From assembly GCF_023856365.1 (NCBI RefSeq), contig NC_064552.1, positions 11,140,160 through 11,204,159 on the forward strand: a stretch of DNA of 64,000 nt, given 5' to 3'. A model generated the notes under the pieces. It had not been told where the DNA came from. It searched no databases and saw nothing but the letters and a program-made list of their open reading frames with translations. The first letter of the stretch is position 1; each line of letters starts with the position of its first letter. The position numbers and the translations under genes are program-made. Positions 48,001-61,400 of the stretch are shown one piece after another. The DNA comes from Brienomyrus brachyistius (taxonomy: Eukaryota; Chordata; Actinopteri; Osteoglossiformes; Mormyridae).

Positions 48001-51000
48001 CTGAGTGCCAGAGGGCATCTCCAGCTTAAATTTACTCTTCTTTGTTGCCTAGAGAAAAGAAAAGGGCCATTCAGTAGGACAACTAGCAGAAACCATACTT
48101 TAAAACATCAGCATCACTGCTAGTAATGAACCATTAATAAAAAAAGCCCGATGAACTTTGTTCCGAAATTGACTTGTTGGTATTTCTACAAAACTTTGTA
48201 TGTCAGTAAAGAATTTATTACAATGGCAAGACGTTCTAAGGAAGCCGACAAAACAGATTTGCCGTATAATTCAAGACATTTCTTATTGCAGAAAATGCAT
48301 TATGAAATTATAATAACAACGGTCTCCCCCAGCATGTCTTGACAAACAACGTCTTTTGATTTTTATTTTGTCCGATGCTGATGATGACGGTTATTATTAT
48401 TATTCTTTGAAAGCGCAGCATTGCAGAGTTGATGGGCAAATTGGTTTCCTCCAAAGGAAATATGAGCCCGGTCATGGCACCGCAAAACAAATTTACCGTA
48501 ATTGAGGCAGTTAAAAACGAAGAGCAACTGCTCACGGGAGAAAATGCAGGGTGTTTTAGTAATTAACAGGATGGCTGTTGGGGTTTCATCACGCACATGG
48601 ACGACGGCCAACAAAAACCATGGATCTGGCAGCTTTGATGTACTTAATTACTTTTTCCCTGTCCTTGGTTGAACATTTCAATGACCAAGGCATTGTATAG
48701 ATTATAGATCAGAATGTAGTTTGCAAGTGATTATATGCCATATTATGGACACAGTGTGACCTTCTTAAAAAAGTAACTCACCTCAGGCTTATTTTCTTAC
48801 ATTAAAAATGTTGGCAAGAGATGCAGGCCTCTTTTATGATCCATTCGATGATCTTTTTTTTTCCCCCTCCCGAAATCCACACGCTGTTCTTTGGCTCTCT
48901 TATTCCGACATCAGGCCTCTGTACAATAATTAGTTTAAGGATGACCTACCTAGCCCTATACCACAGCGAGTTTTGCAGAGAAGCAATGAAATTGTGTTAT
49001 AATTTAAGCCTTTTCTCGGGGGAGCCAGCATGGCTATAAAGATTCTGTCACAGAAGACTCGGGTCGCCATGGGGAGGGAGACTGGATAGTAATATTGTGC
49101 TTATTTTGGGCTATAATTTTGGACATATGCCAATTCGGCGAGTGTTATAGGAGGGCGTGCTGTCAGCTTCAAATTACTGAATGTCTCTAATGGCTGCATT
49201 TGTAATGTTTTATCAGTGTGTAAATCAACCTATTAAAGTGTTTATATTAACTAAACTCTGCTATCGTCTCTAGCCATTTAAGTGGCAGGTACAGTTTTGG
49301 TCTCCTTGACGACAGAATTCAGATTTGAGCATTCTACACCATTGTTTACAGTTAATGAGCATCGCCAGGTCGAGAGAAGGACTCCAGTGCTCCTTTGAAG
49401 ATGTGAAGTACGGCGTGCTGTATTCATAAAATTCAGGATCACTTGCTCTGATTCACGGTGTGAAGAATGTCCACAATGTGCTGCTCAGCAGTGTAGGCAT
49501 GACTTCCATTCATACTTTTCTTTGCCACCTTATGACTCTGATGCATGTGTCCCACGATGAGTTATTCATGCGACTGAGGTTAAAGTGCCTGTGCCTCTTC
49601 TCGCCTGAATTCCAACGATGATTCCAGTCATCGTATCGCGCCGCTAAATTCCAACTGGACACTTTTGTCCAAAATGACTGTTAGCTCACAGTAACAAATA
49701 CATTCATTCATGACGTATTAATGCTAACATGTTGCAAGAGTAGGATCCCTTCCGGTCAAAACTTCGGTTTTACTACCTGCTGCTACTGAAGGAAATGCCT
49801 TAAAAGTTACAGACCGGATTATGTCCAGGCCTTGAAGACCTTTGCTGTACATTCTGAGAACCGTGGCTTCGGTTGGGTTCTTCATTAGCCCGACACTCAT
49901 GCGTTAGTCATATCTGGAGCGAAAAGGACTGACTCATAAGTTTACACTGGATCACAGAGATTTTTTGGTCAGGTGGATCTTACTATCAGGGCCTACATTC
50001 TTTTATATGTACAGTTTTTTTTTAACTACTTACTGTCAAAAGTAGTACGACACAGTTTGGTTCTGAGCTGTATGGTTTCACCCTTCAAGTCTGCATTTCC
50101 TCTCTTATCGGGTATATATTTCGACTACCAATGACTCAAAAAATGTCACTGAAGCATTTATTAGCATGCGTGTGCAGCACAGCTCAATGGGGGAGAATTC
50201 AGCATCTGATATTTAGGTTTTAAAAGAGAAACTGCCACCATATAACGTGGGCTTGATCAAAGTAAACAGGCAGGATGTTGATGTGTTTCATTTCAGGTGC
50301 CAGAGATAAGTAGCTATTTCTGAGCAAAGCTCAGTTCGGATTATAATGCAAGCCATCGTTTAAACAAATAGCTATATACAAATAGTTTGCCGTCTTTGAA
50401 TCGGGAAGACTCATGCCTGCGGCATAGAATATCCTCCTTGCTTTTGTGTTACGACAGGGCTAATTTTGTTGATGCGTTCTTTTTGCCAACTTCAAAATTT
50501 TATAAACCACAAAATACAATTTAAAGTTAAAGCCATGATATGTTGCAGATCGTTCCACGGGGAGATTCTGATATCATGACTTGCTGTGGTCAGCTGGCAC
50601 TTCTGCAATTATTTTCCTCCCAAAACTAGATCTCTCCAGCCATGCATTGTTGCTACGTGGTAGGCTGGCGGGGGAGATCTCTGTCAGTGCTGGGGAAGCT
50701 CATTTATAAAAATGCTTTCTCAAATAGCAGCACCAGTTGAAAATCAGCCTTAGCCGCAAAAGAAGCGTCTCGCGCTGGTTAGAATACTACAACTTCAACC
50801 ACCAATTTATCCCACACAGACTGAACTGTGACCTCCTTCCAAACGCGATCAGATCAGACATCGATGGCGAAGAGCTGAGGTCTTCCCCAAGTTATCAGAA
50901 AGGTCTCACTTTTGGCAGCTAAGAAATCGCAGTGTGACTGGACTGGTTGGTGGCAGTGTACTGTCTGTGTGTGTGTGTGTGTGTGTGTGTGCAATTACGA

Positions 51001-54000
51001 AGGCATAATATGTATGTCAAAGATTCTTGGTGAATGTGACTAACATGTTTCAGGCTCTGCTGATTTTTACGGATCTTCTGAACGCATGTAAGAACCAGGG
51101 TACCACCATTGCTGAACGTAGGCTTATTAGTTTACAGTAACACTCAATAACAGGGATACCGACGTACAAACAGTACAGGATATTCTTCGTATACATTGCA
51201 TGTGCATATATTGACGTGATAATCACGTCAACTGAAACCATCACGGTCAAGAAAAGGGTCATCTCAGTTTCTTTGCACTTCTCTAGCTGTTCCGAGAGTG
51301 ATAGAAGACGTCAGATGTTGTCTTGATGAATCTGAAAAGGAATAAGTAAGTAAGTAGCTACAGGACAGTGGGAGTAATGGACAACAGAGGGACAGCGGTA
51401 ATTCCACTAAGGAGTGACCATGACTTACGACTTGGGGGCTGTGCTCCTGGTTGGGTGCCTGCATTCCAGGCTGCACTGAGCTCCCCGCTTTAGCCTGAAA
51501 AGAGGCTTTTTTGGGAGGGGGAGGGGGCTAATTCATCACGTGGTACCCAGGTCCATGCATCACCCATGCTGCCAGGGCACGTGGGGGACCAGTTTGATTT
51601 GCGACGGGTGTCCCGTTCACTTGCAGCAAGTTTGTTGTCAAGCAGAATAGAATGAACAGTGACTTATCTGTTCGTGGCCGTTACTTGGCACGAGGCCCTT
51701 CTGGATTTCAGGGCTTTCTGGAGGAACTCCGGAGCCCATCTCGTTCACGCACGACGCCGTTCGCTGACCTTTCTGTACAAATGACATAATGGCAGAAAAT
51801 GGCATCGATGTCGCCGATTTGGAAACAAAGAGCAGTGTGATTTCCCTGGTGCGGTCGCTCTTTTCCTGTGGCCTGAATGTGGCTTCCACCAAATGTTTGT
51901 CCTCACACAGGCAAGTAAAGAAACAGGAAAGTTGAAACAGATGACATGTTAGCACTCATAGCCTGGGCCATTTATTCTGCTCTGGGTACAAATGTTTCAT
52001 GTTGCAGCATGATTGTGTTTAGAAAATCATGTCTCATAGTCGAGGCAGATCTGCCCAGGGATATTTACAGGCCTTGTGAACATATTTAATTTTACTGGCT
52101 TTAAATTTTAAACACCTATATTTATACATCGGGCTGTAGCTAAGGCACAAATGGGAGGAATGGCTGCTCCACTTGTCATGGCTAACAGATAGCAGAAGTG
52201 ACCTTCAGTAGGAAGATTACAGCGCTAGCTAGTAGAGGATATAAAGCAGAATGTGCATATCTATAAAGAATGCTCTTCTGTAACGTAACTCGGAAGTCTG
52301 AAATTGCCTTGAAATAATTAAACAAACCCATTCCACTACTGTCCGGGCAGCATAGCTCTGGATGTTTCTGAAAACAGTCACAGGCCAGCTTAATAAACAC
52401 AAATATCACGTCTTGATTATTTGCAGACCTGTTGGAAATTTTACGCGAGTTCTTCGTCTGTCGTAACTCGACAATCTACTCATATCATCAGTTCCCTTAT
52501 GACTGAATCTGGCCGAATGCCAGGAATTCTCAATCCCCGACCAGGGCATTGTTAGGCAGAGTGGAAAAGTCACTTTTAAGCGTGAAGAATGCTTGCGTTT
52601 TCTAATGTGGGTGAACCAGGAAGATGTGTGCTGTAATCGCTTTCTGGTTCCGCGCAGAGAAGCGTTTGCGCCACTCTCGTTCTGTTCATTTCTGGCTTTT
52701 CCAACGGCTCGTGTTATTTTTCCATGGGCCGTGGGATAATAGCTACGCTGGTAGACAGTTAAACAATGTGAATGTCTCTAAGGGGTGACCTTTGAGGAAA
52801 TGAAAAGTTTTATTGTCCCTCCATTACAGGGTCTGAAACAACAGAGGACTTATTAATGTGACTCTTGCTGTAGTATAAAAACACCCCAAACGGCCAGCAG
52901 ACTGGCAAAGAAAAAGGTCTCAGAAGAGTGTTCCACTCAAATCTTTCCATTAATCTAGTTGCTTCATTAGATTTTCCGAGTTTTGAAAACAGGTCCCTTT
53001 TTTAAAAAAGGGAAATTCAATTAAACGTTAATGCTGTGCTGTGTCCTTCATGAAAGCCCCGCCTCCTCCTGGCAGTCATAGCAGCATTGTTAATTCTAAC
53101 CTAAGGGCACTCAGTGTGTTTGCGAAAATACAATGTGGTCTTTTTATGTTCCTTTGTGCCAAGCCTTCTCTCCCCGGGATGACTAATCTGTTATCACTGC
53201 CAACCAATCGTTTCACATTGAGGTTGGGGTTGTTGCAAAACTCCGAAAACCTTCCTTAAACATTAAACATCTTGGTAGTACCTGCTCTAGCCTACATCTC
53301 TGAGACTAATTAATCCCTTATTTTGGCACCAGCTCTCTAATGACATTCTGCTTGCTAATCTATTTTATTTAGTCATAGGAAGCGGCACGCTGGTAGAATA
53401 TTGTGTGCACGAGTATTTAATTATTCACTAATCAAATTCCTCTCAGTTGCAGCCTTATCACAATATCCAAAAAAAAAGGAGGTGGCATTTCATTATTGAG
53501 CTGATTGCTTGTAAGATAGAGCACTGCACACCCTGGATATTTCATTACCGTCTGAGCGGGCGTGGAATTCTATAAAATGGCCCTTGATAAATCTCGGTGC
53601 GCATTGCAACACGCAGGCAAGGGCGACAAAACCATCTGCAGAGGGACGGAGAGGATGATTTGCACGATTGACTGAGATCTTGGGAGTTTTACTTACTCCA
53701 AGCAAGTGGCAACAGACCTGCAATACCCCCCCCCCCCCCCCCAAAAAAAAAAAAAAATCCATACCTATGACAAGTGCTGTGGTGACCCCACTGTCCCACC
53801 CTCCCTGTCGAGTGTCAGTCCTCGGAGGGGCAGTCATGACTGATAGCGTCAGTTGGGTGCCCTGAAGGGTTTGGTTCATTATGGTGGTCATGTATCGTTT
53901 CGTTGCCATTGCCTCCACAAGCATATATTAATCCAGCGGCCTACAGTCACCACAGCTCCCTCCATCCACTGCTGCTACTTCACTGCATATCTCTCAGGAA

Positions 54001-55391
54001 AATACTTCAGTGTAGATACAGCCCCATTTGAGAATTAGTTTAAATGCACTTTGATCTGCTCCGAACTATATAAATTTAATGTGTTACTAGACAAGTGTTT
54101 TTTTTTCCCGCGATATTCACGAAAGGAAGCCTGGTTTGCATTTTTTAAAAATGATAAAATTGTGTGATATGCATTCATGTTCTGTGTGACAGGCCATAGA
54201 ATTATGAATGATTTATTCTTTGGACAGTAATTGAAAAGGCCTGTCTAGAAGTGACTGCAAATAAAGAAATCGGCACAATAGTGCATTGATAATATACTAT
54301 CTTGTTATCCTGGCCGTCATCTAATCCCTCCTTTGTGTCAGAGTCTAAATGCTCTTTAATTGGTTTCATTGAATAATGCCACTATTCTCTGCCACTCATC
54401 CTGTCCTCTGGAAATTCTAATCATTTCACCCACTCAGATGCTAAAGAAGGAGAGCAGCCATTGTTTAAAGTGCCTTGTTAGAATTTCATTTTCATTTCAC
54501 GAATCGCAGCGCGGAGTTAATCGCCGGTGCGTCTTAAAAACTGGCTGGCGAAAAGTAAAGGAAAAAAAATAAATATTCCGTTCACAGTATCTAATGAATG
54601 TGCATGATGGATAGACTCCTGGGCAGAGCGGTGTACTTTGCATTCAACTTCTGTTGTGCCTTTGGTTATTATCGGTACGTGGTCAGGTTTTTTGTGTGTT
54701 TGTCTGTAGTACATTACAGGGCGTATCTTAAATAAACAAAATGCAGATTATAACGATGCATTGGGAAACAAACACTAGCTCAGAACTGACATTTGCAGCA
54801 CATTTGCTTATTTATTGGGGGGTGGATTATAATTTGGAGTATGATGCTGTGGATAATGTCGCCGTATCTCGCTAAGCGTGGGAGGGGGGTATTAGGACGC
54901 TGTTTATTTTAAGCTTTCCTGCAGTTGTAACGATGGTGAAATAGTAGTGTAATGACACCCTCGGCTAGAGGAATCCATTGAACGATAACTCCTTATCACA
55001 GAACAAAGGGAAACGGATTTCTCTCAAATACCACCCCCCCCCCCCTCTTTCTGTTTGTGAAGTGGTACGGCTGAACGGGGGGGGGGAGGTGGAGCGAGGA
55101 AATATTAAATTATGTATTGCGTGGTAATGCCCATAACAATGTATTCCTTTCTGCAGGGTTAAACGAAAATACATATAATCCGTCTGACCCACGTTCACAT
55201 CCTGCCGTAGTGCTGTTTTTGTACCCGGCTCGAATGCTCAATTTCTGCATCTCATAACTGATGCATTTTCAGAAAACAAGCCATTCATCTCGCCCGTGTG
55301 CACCGGGCTACATGCAGCCAGTTGTAGTAATTCACTTGAGCTCTGGTTGAATAAGGTTTTTGTGTGCGAGCTTTTCGTATAACAGGGGCAG

Positions 55392-55427
<36 letters not shown>

Positions 55428-58400
55428 ACAGATCGGGGCTTCTGATATTCGCAATTGTAAATACAGAGAAGTGTAGCTTCTGGGGTTTTAACATAAACCT
55501 GCAGGGAGGGGGATGAAGTATACTGGCGGTACACACTTCTGAGTACATGCTGTTACTGATTACCGAGCACTGTTTTGCTTTCCCGTTGTAATAGTCAAAC
55601 AAGGTAATGGATTTCAGTTCAAAGGAATCCACAAAGGAATAGCATGGATCTCTATTCTGTGCAGATAACCCATTTCAGCTGTTCTGTGTCAACTCTTTAT
55701 AAACTAATTTAGTTTCTAATTTTACCCACTACTCCATTAGTTTAAAACAATAATGGTTTTCTGTTACAGACATTTATTGGTTCATTTGGTGGAGGGGAGT
55801 GTGTATCAAGCGAAATATGCTTATACTAGCACTGGCTGATGTATCGGTCGTGTTTTAAACAGTAATCACTTTAGGCAAAGGAACAGTTTGGCATGACAAA
55901 TTTTGTATAATTCTGTCATGTATTACAGAAGCTATTAAATGCAAACTTTGCAATCTCGCAATCAATAACGCCGACAGTTAAAACTGAAGCGGTGCCAGCA
56001 ATATAAAATCTCCGCCGTGTCTGGTTGCTAGGGAGCCGATCTGAAAGCAAAAGAGCTTAGAAAAATGAAATAATGCTGGCTAATATAAATCATCAAAAAG
56101 GGCGTTTTAAAGTGACACCGGGGTGTATTTCGCAGAATGCCTTGTGATGCGTTTCGGTTACAAAGATGGCGCGAAAGAAGCGGCGAAGTCAATGGCCCAA
56201 ATGGAGTAAGAAGAACTCCCTGTTCCGGTGTATTGCAAATCCTTTAATGTTGTTTATTTCTTGCCATCCAAAGAACAATCTTCAGAAATGTAACCAGGAG
56301 GCAATAAGTGGCACGTTGGACTGTTTTCGTAATTAACTTCAGGAACATATTCGTGCAGTAGTGTTTTTTTTCCCAGGCGCATAGTTTGAATAGAAAGCTT
56401 CCTGTGGGTTTTGGTAACCTTTTTGAAAATATGGTATGCTTTGAAGAGTTTTCAAACACGCTGTGAAAGAAAAGCTCTTCGGACTTCTAATGGCTCTTAA
56501 TGAACAGATCTGAACTGAAGAGGAACTTTCTTGGACGAGCCACAGGCGGCCTCCAGACAGCTGAGAGAGACGTACGGCTGAGCACATATTAAAATAGCTT
56601 AATAAAAACAGGTTTATTTCTCGTATCAGCGTGAAACCGTCGCATAAATGCGCTACCTGCACGTTGTTTTCAGTCTATTATTGGCAGCTCCTTTACCCGA
56701 TATAATGAGAAACCGTGTGCCAACCACTAAATGTCATATCTTTTATCAGCAACGGTTTGATGTTGAACTTGTGTTGCTCGTAGTCGTACACGTGTAAAAA
56801 AAACCCTCATTAATTCAACTGTAAAAAGCAATAACTCTGCACGGTTAAAGTAATTAGAACAGTTCACTTTCGGTTTTTGCTTCTTTTTTTGCTTTACAAT
56901 ATTTTATGTGTGTTTTGATTTTCTGTTGAGCGAAAGCTTGCGGAAAGGAATAGTCTTCCTTGGATTGTGCTGTGCATTTCTGCTTGCCAGCTTCTCAAAG
57001 AGTGCCCTAATGAGATGAACACAATGGATAATTCAGGAACGCCGCGGAAGTGAATGTGTAGTGAGTAATCTCAGTCAATGAGATATCTCTTTGGAATATT
57101 TACTGGAGAATACCAACAGGCTAAATGATTTCAGGTTATGCAGATCGACAAAGGTGGAAAAAAACGTGTCGCCTGTTTGAACGCAAGCTGCTCACATCTC
57201 GCAAAACACAAGACATGAATGTGGTTTTTCAGCCCTTTGTCATCTCTCTGCAACTATACCCTTCACCCCAAGGCAAGCAGATGAGTGGACAAGGAAATTC
57301 AAATTTAAACAAACAGAATGTTCTGTTAACAAGTTGCAAGAGAGATCCAATCTAAGAGGAAAATACTTTTTTCTGCCCTTAAAAGTATTTTGTAACATAA
57401 TTACATGGTTGTGAAATTCTGAGATAAGCAACAGTTCTTGAGTTTAGTCTTTATTTTAGAGCAAGAGTTTTGTCTAGTCTAGAGGCAAAGGGGGGGGGGG
57501 GATACACAGCAGTTACTCATAGCTATTTTTTCATATTTCATGGAGCTAAATATATTTCTGACCCAGGAGCTAGAAAAGACAAGAACGTATAAAGAACAAG
57601 AGGAGGAAGAAGAAATTGAATGTGTTGAGACCGAGTGGCTGGGGGGGGGGGATACTGTATTGGGACGTGCTTGTTTTTCAGGGTGGGGCGAAATGGAAGT
57701 GTATTTTCGTAGCATGTGTTTGACTTTCATAGAGGACATATATGATTTGGTAGCAATGTACAGCAGTAGGAAATGCTTTATGAGCAAGATTAATTTTAGC
57801 GTTTGACAGCCATCCTGAGATATTCCTAAACACATATTTTGACGTTTATAATCTCTGGATAAAATTACATTGGTGCTGCAGTCTTCCATCCAGATAACTT
57901 TCATAAAAGGCACACAATGAAACGCCGGAACGCAGGCGCCTTCGCTGTTTGCTAGATGTCCAGCTGTGGAGTACTGAGCGCGTCACTAGAATTTGGAACC
58001 TGGAAGCCAATTTTCCCCCGATCAGAGAACATGTGAAGCTTAGCCAAGCAGATTTCATAGGTTGATTCTGCGGCCAATCAGTGCTTACCTGTTTTCGCAA
58101 CAAAGGTTGCGTGTGGAGAGCACAGAGCGAAAATTGCATAATGTGATTTTCCCCAGCCTGTAATGATAGTGCAGCCCCAACCAATTAAAATGCAACGATA
58201 AGAATTCCTTTATTTAGAAGTGGAAGATTTTATTAGGAAAATGGCTATGAAGCGGAAGGGCTTTCGTTACTTCCTCTAGTCTATTCACACAGAGTGAATC
58301 TAATCAGATAACCCTCAAATGGATCCCTCTGAGTTTGGTTAAGATCAACGCGGTTCCTTGGAACCTTGAGCGATTTTGACGAGAACCTCAGCTGCCCCCT

Positions 58401-61400
58401 TTGCTCTGAGTGGCGAGTACATGTTATTGTTAAGCATTCTGGGACGGCGGAGAGGCGTTGAACAAGCGAGAAAACCTACTGTACACGGTTGGCCTGCTGA
58501 ATGAACTAACGCACAATGCGATAACTGTGAAAGCTGTCAATGAATAAGCCGTGGGAATGCAAATAGTGAACCGCATGTACCCGTCTGGAACCAAACTTAA
58601 ATTTCCTATTTTTATTGCGTATGCTCTTTGTGTATATACTGTGCTAAATGAACTATTAAAGATTTTTAGAAGGGAGGAAGTCATTACTCATATGACTTAT
58701 ACTATTATAACTAACCCCCCCTCCCCCAGTCACAATAGGAAAGTGTTCTGGGGCCATTGGTCATTAACCGATTACCTATTCAGTCATGTATATCATTGCG
58801 AAGGAAAAAAAATAACAAGAAAAATCCCATGATACTCAACAAGCACTGTCAAAGAGGGCAACCTTCAGCTTCCCAGCCCCCCCCCGCCCCCCCCCCCCCA
58901 CATCTTCAAGGCTATGTGTAAGAGGACAGAGAACACAGTGGTGGAAAGAGAGGGGAGCGCAGAGCATGTGGGGAATTTAAAAGGGGATATTATTCATGCA
59001 AAGGTCCAATTAAAGGATAAGCAAAATCAATAGGACATTTCGAGCACTTCTGCATTCATCTAGAGACATTAAAAAATAGATGAATTTTTGAAGTTCATTT
59101 CAAATCCTGTAGCTGCCACAGTCACGGATAGAGATACATAATTAACAGCATTATGTAACTGGATTTTTATATATCTTCTTTGCGGAAGAGGTAATGAAGA
59201 TAATTTGATGGTGTATAAAAAGATACTGAAATCCGGTTTTAGGTTTTAAAAAAAAAAACCAAGCCAAGTGTTTTCTTTTGGGGTAACTCAGTCAGTGGAA
59301 ACTGCTCATGTTCTCCGTCCCTCAATGTCACGTCCCCAGTATGCGAGGGCCACTTCACGTCCCTGTACTGCTTTTTCAGCCGGACCCCAGCCCTCTGACG
59401 TCTTTAGACATGGTCTAGACTGTAACAATAGATGTTAACTCCTGTCTTAGGAATAGATTTTTTTTTTCACTGGGTGTTTAATGCCTTGTGATTGGCTTAA
59501 CAATCGCTGGGTTTCTGGTTGAGTCTCAGAGGACCTAACACTGTGACTCTTGAAGCCATATTAACTGAGTTGACTTTCTGTTGGATGTAGTAATATTGCT
59601 TCAGCAGCAGGGATTCCAGCGAGTCTTCAGGAGCCCATATTGTGCGGCCTAATCTATCTGTACTGAATGGCATGGCTTGCTTCCCAGATATTTTCGCTCT
59701 GCCAATCCTTGCAGAGAGCCGTCATGTGATAACAGCCGCTTTGGATCTGTACGGAAAATTAAAGGAAGCCCGCTTGGTTTTCCATCAGTTAACTGTTACA
59801 TAAGACGACAATCTGCGCGAATTTGCACTGCGATTAAAGTGATTAACGCCCAACCTTGTGTGTGTGTGTGTGTTTTTACCCCTCCTTTCACCAGGTGAGG
59901 ATGGTGAAGAGAAGAGAGTTCTGGTGCTGAGCTACCCGCAGTACTGCCGGTACCGCTCTATTGTCGTACGGCTACGCGAGCGGCCCTCTTCCCTGCTGAC
60001 GGACCACGTGGTGCTGGCGCTGGGTGGCATTGCCTCGCTCGGCAGCAACACCCGCATCCTGTACTGCCGCGACACCTTCGAGCACCCTACGCTGATCGAG
60101 AACGAGAGCGTCTGCGACGAGTTCGGTAAGAGCGCCGGGGCGCCCCGTCTCCGCACGGAACACCGGCCGACCCGTCGAGCGCTTGTCTTCCCTGGGCCCG
60201 CTCTCGTCCGAGGAGAACCATTCCTGGCCATTTCAAGCCACATTAAATCGATTACGGTTAATCACCTGATGGACTAACAAACCAATGAGTATAATGGGCA
60301 GTTTGAAAATGAGTTAAGGTTTAATAGCTAAAGCACCACATAATTTAGAGATTATGTGAAGAGACGCGACTGGATCTGACTGGAAGGTCTCATGGGAAAT
60401 GAGAAGACAGTGGCGGATTATCTGGCTGCACCTTCGTGGATGATACGACCAATGAGAAAAAGATAAGATGCTTTTATTGGGGCTGTGGATGTGGATGTAC
60501 TCTGTCTTGATTGAATGAATCACAATTGACCTGACCTCATCTTTGACCTTATTACTGACAAGTGCCATATTATTTGTATAATTACATCATGCAGCCAACG
60601 ATTTTTTTTTTTGACCCTTCAAATATATGCCGTGTCACCTATACAAAGCGAAAAGGCTTCAGTGCGTTAATTCTGGGATGTTTTGCAAGGAGGCTTGATT
60701 AACTAGTGACTCGCATAGCTATGCTGAAGGCCAATGCTACGCTTTGTTCATGTGTTCCGTGGTCAGAGAAACCGGCATCAGGATACGGGATCAAGCCTGG
60801 TCCGACCCAGAGGTAGTCTGGTTTGGCTCAGAGTCCTCAGTCATTGCAATATGCTTGAAATTGTAGTTTAACTGCTTGAATCCAGATACTTATTTTAATA
60901 ACTTAAACATGTATATAGCCTGTGGTGTGGTGTTTTTATGTTTTTCTATGCTAAGAGTCTAATCTCATAGCATTATCGAAACTCAATAACCTGCCCAATA
61001 GTAACTAAGGGCATGAGGTCTCGGGTGGCAAATCCATCTCAGTGGGAACGTAAACATTAATAGGGACGACAGTGGAGAGAGCAATGCAGACAGATTCCTG
61101 TAAGGTGAATGGGGCATTCATTGACTTGGGTAAGTTTAGTCTATGCATTTTTGCACTCACTAGTTGGTCAGGATTTATTGCATTTGGGGAACTAGTTAAG
61201 TTCTTTTTTAAAATTGTCATCTGCTTTTCTTTTTTGGTTTTTATAGTATGTTTCATCATGTTTTAACATAGTATAATTCACTGCAATATTAGTGATAAAA
61301 TGATTGGGGAATGTAATTCATTTGTGCCTGGGGATAAGGCATGAAGTCATTATTCGTTTTAAGCATTACCACATGCTATATTTATTTTATTTTGAACATG

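Larger units (their letters stand above)
46740..59894. other. arid5b intron 3
   Basis: A 13-kb intron with no exon I can support. Holds poly-G (46822-46843), GT (50965-50991), C17-A15 (53726-53757) and T27 (55393-55419) tracts. Mixed-composition stretches around 52.6-52.8 kb and 56.4-57.0 kb may be conserved non-coding DNA. Confidence 0.6.
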
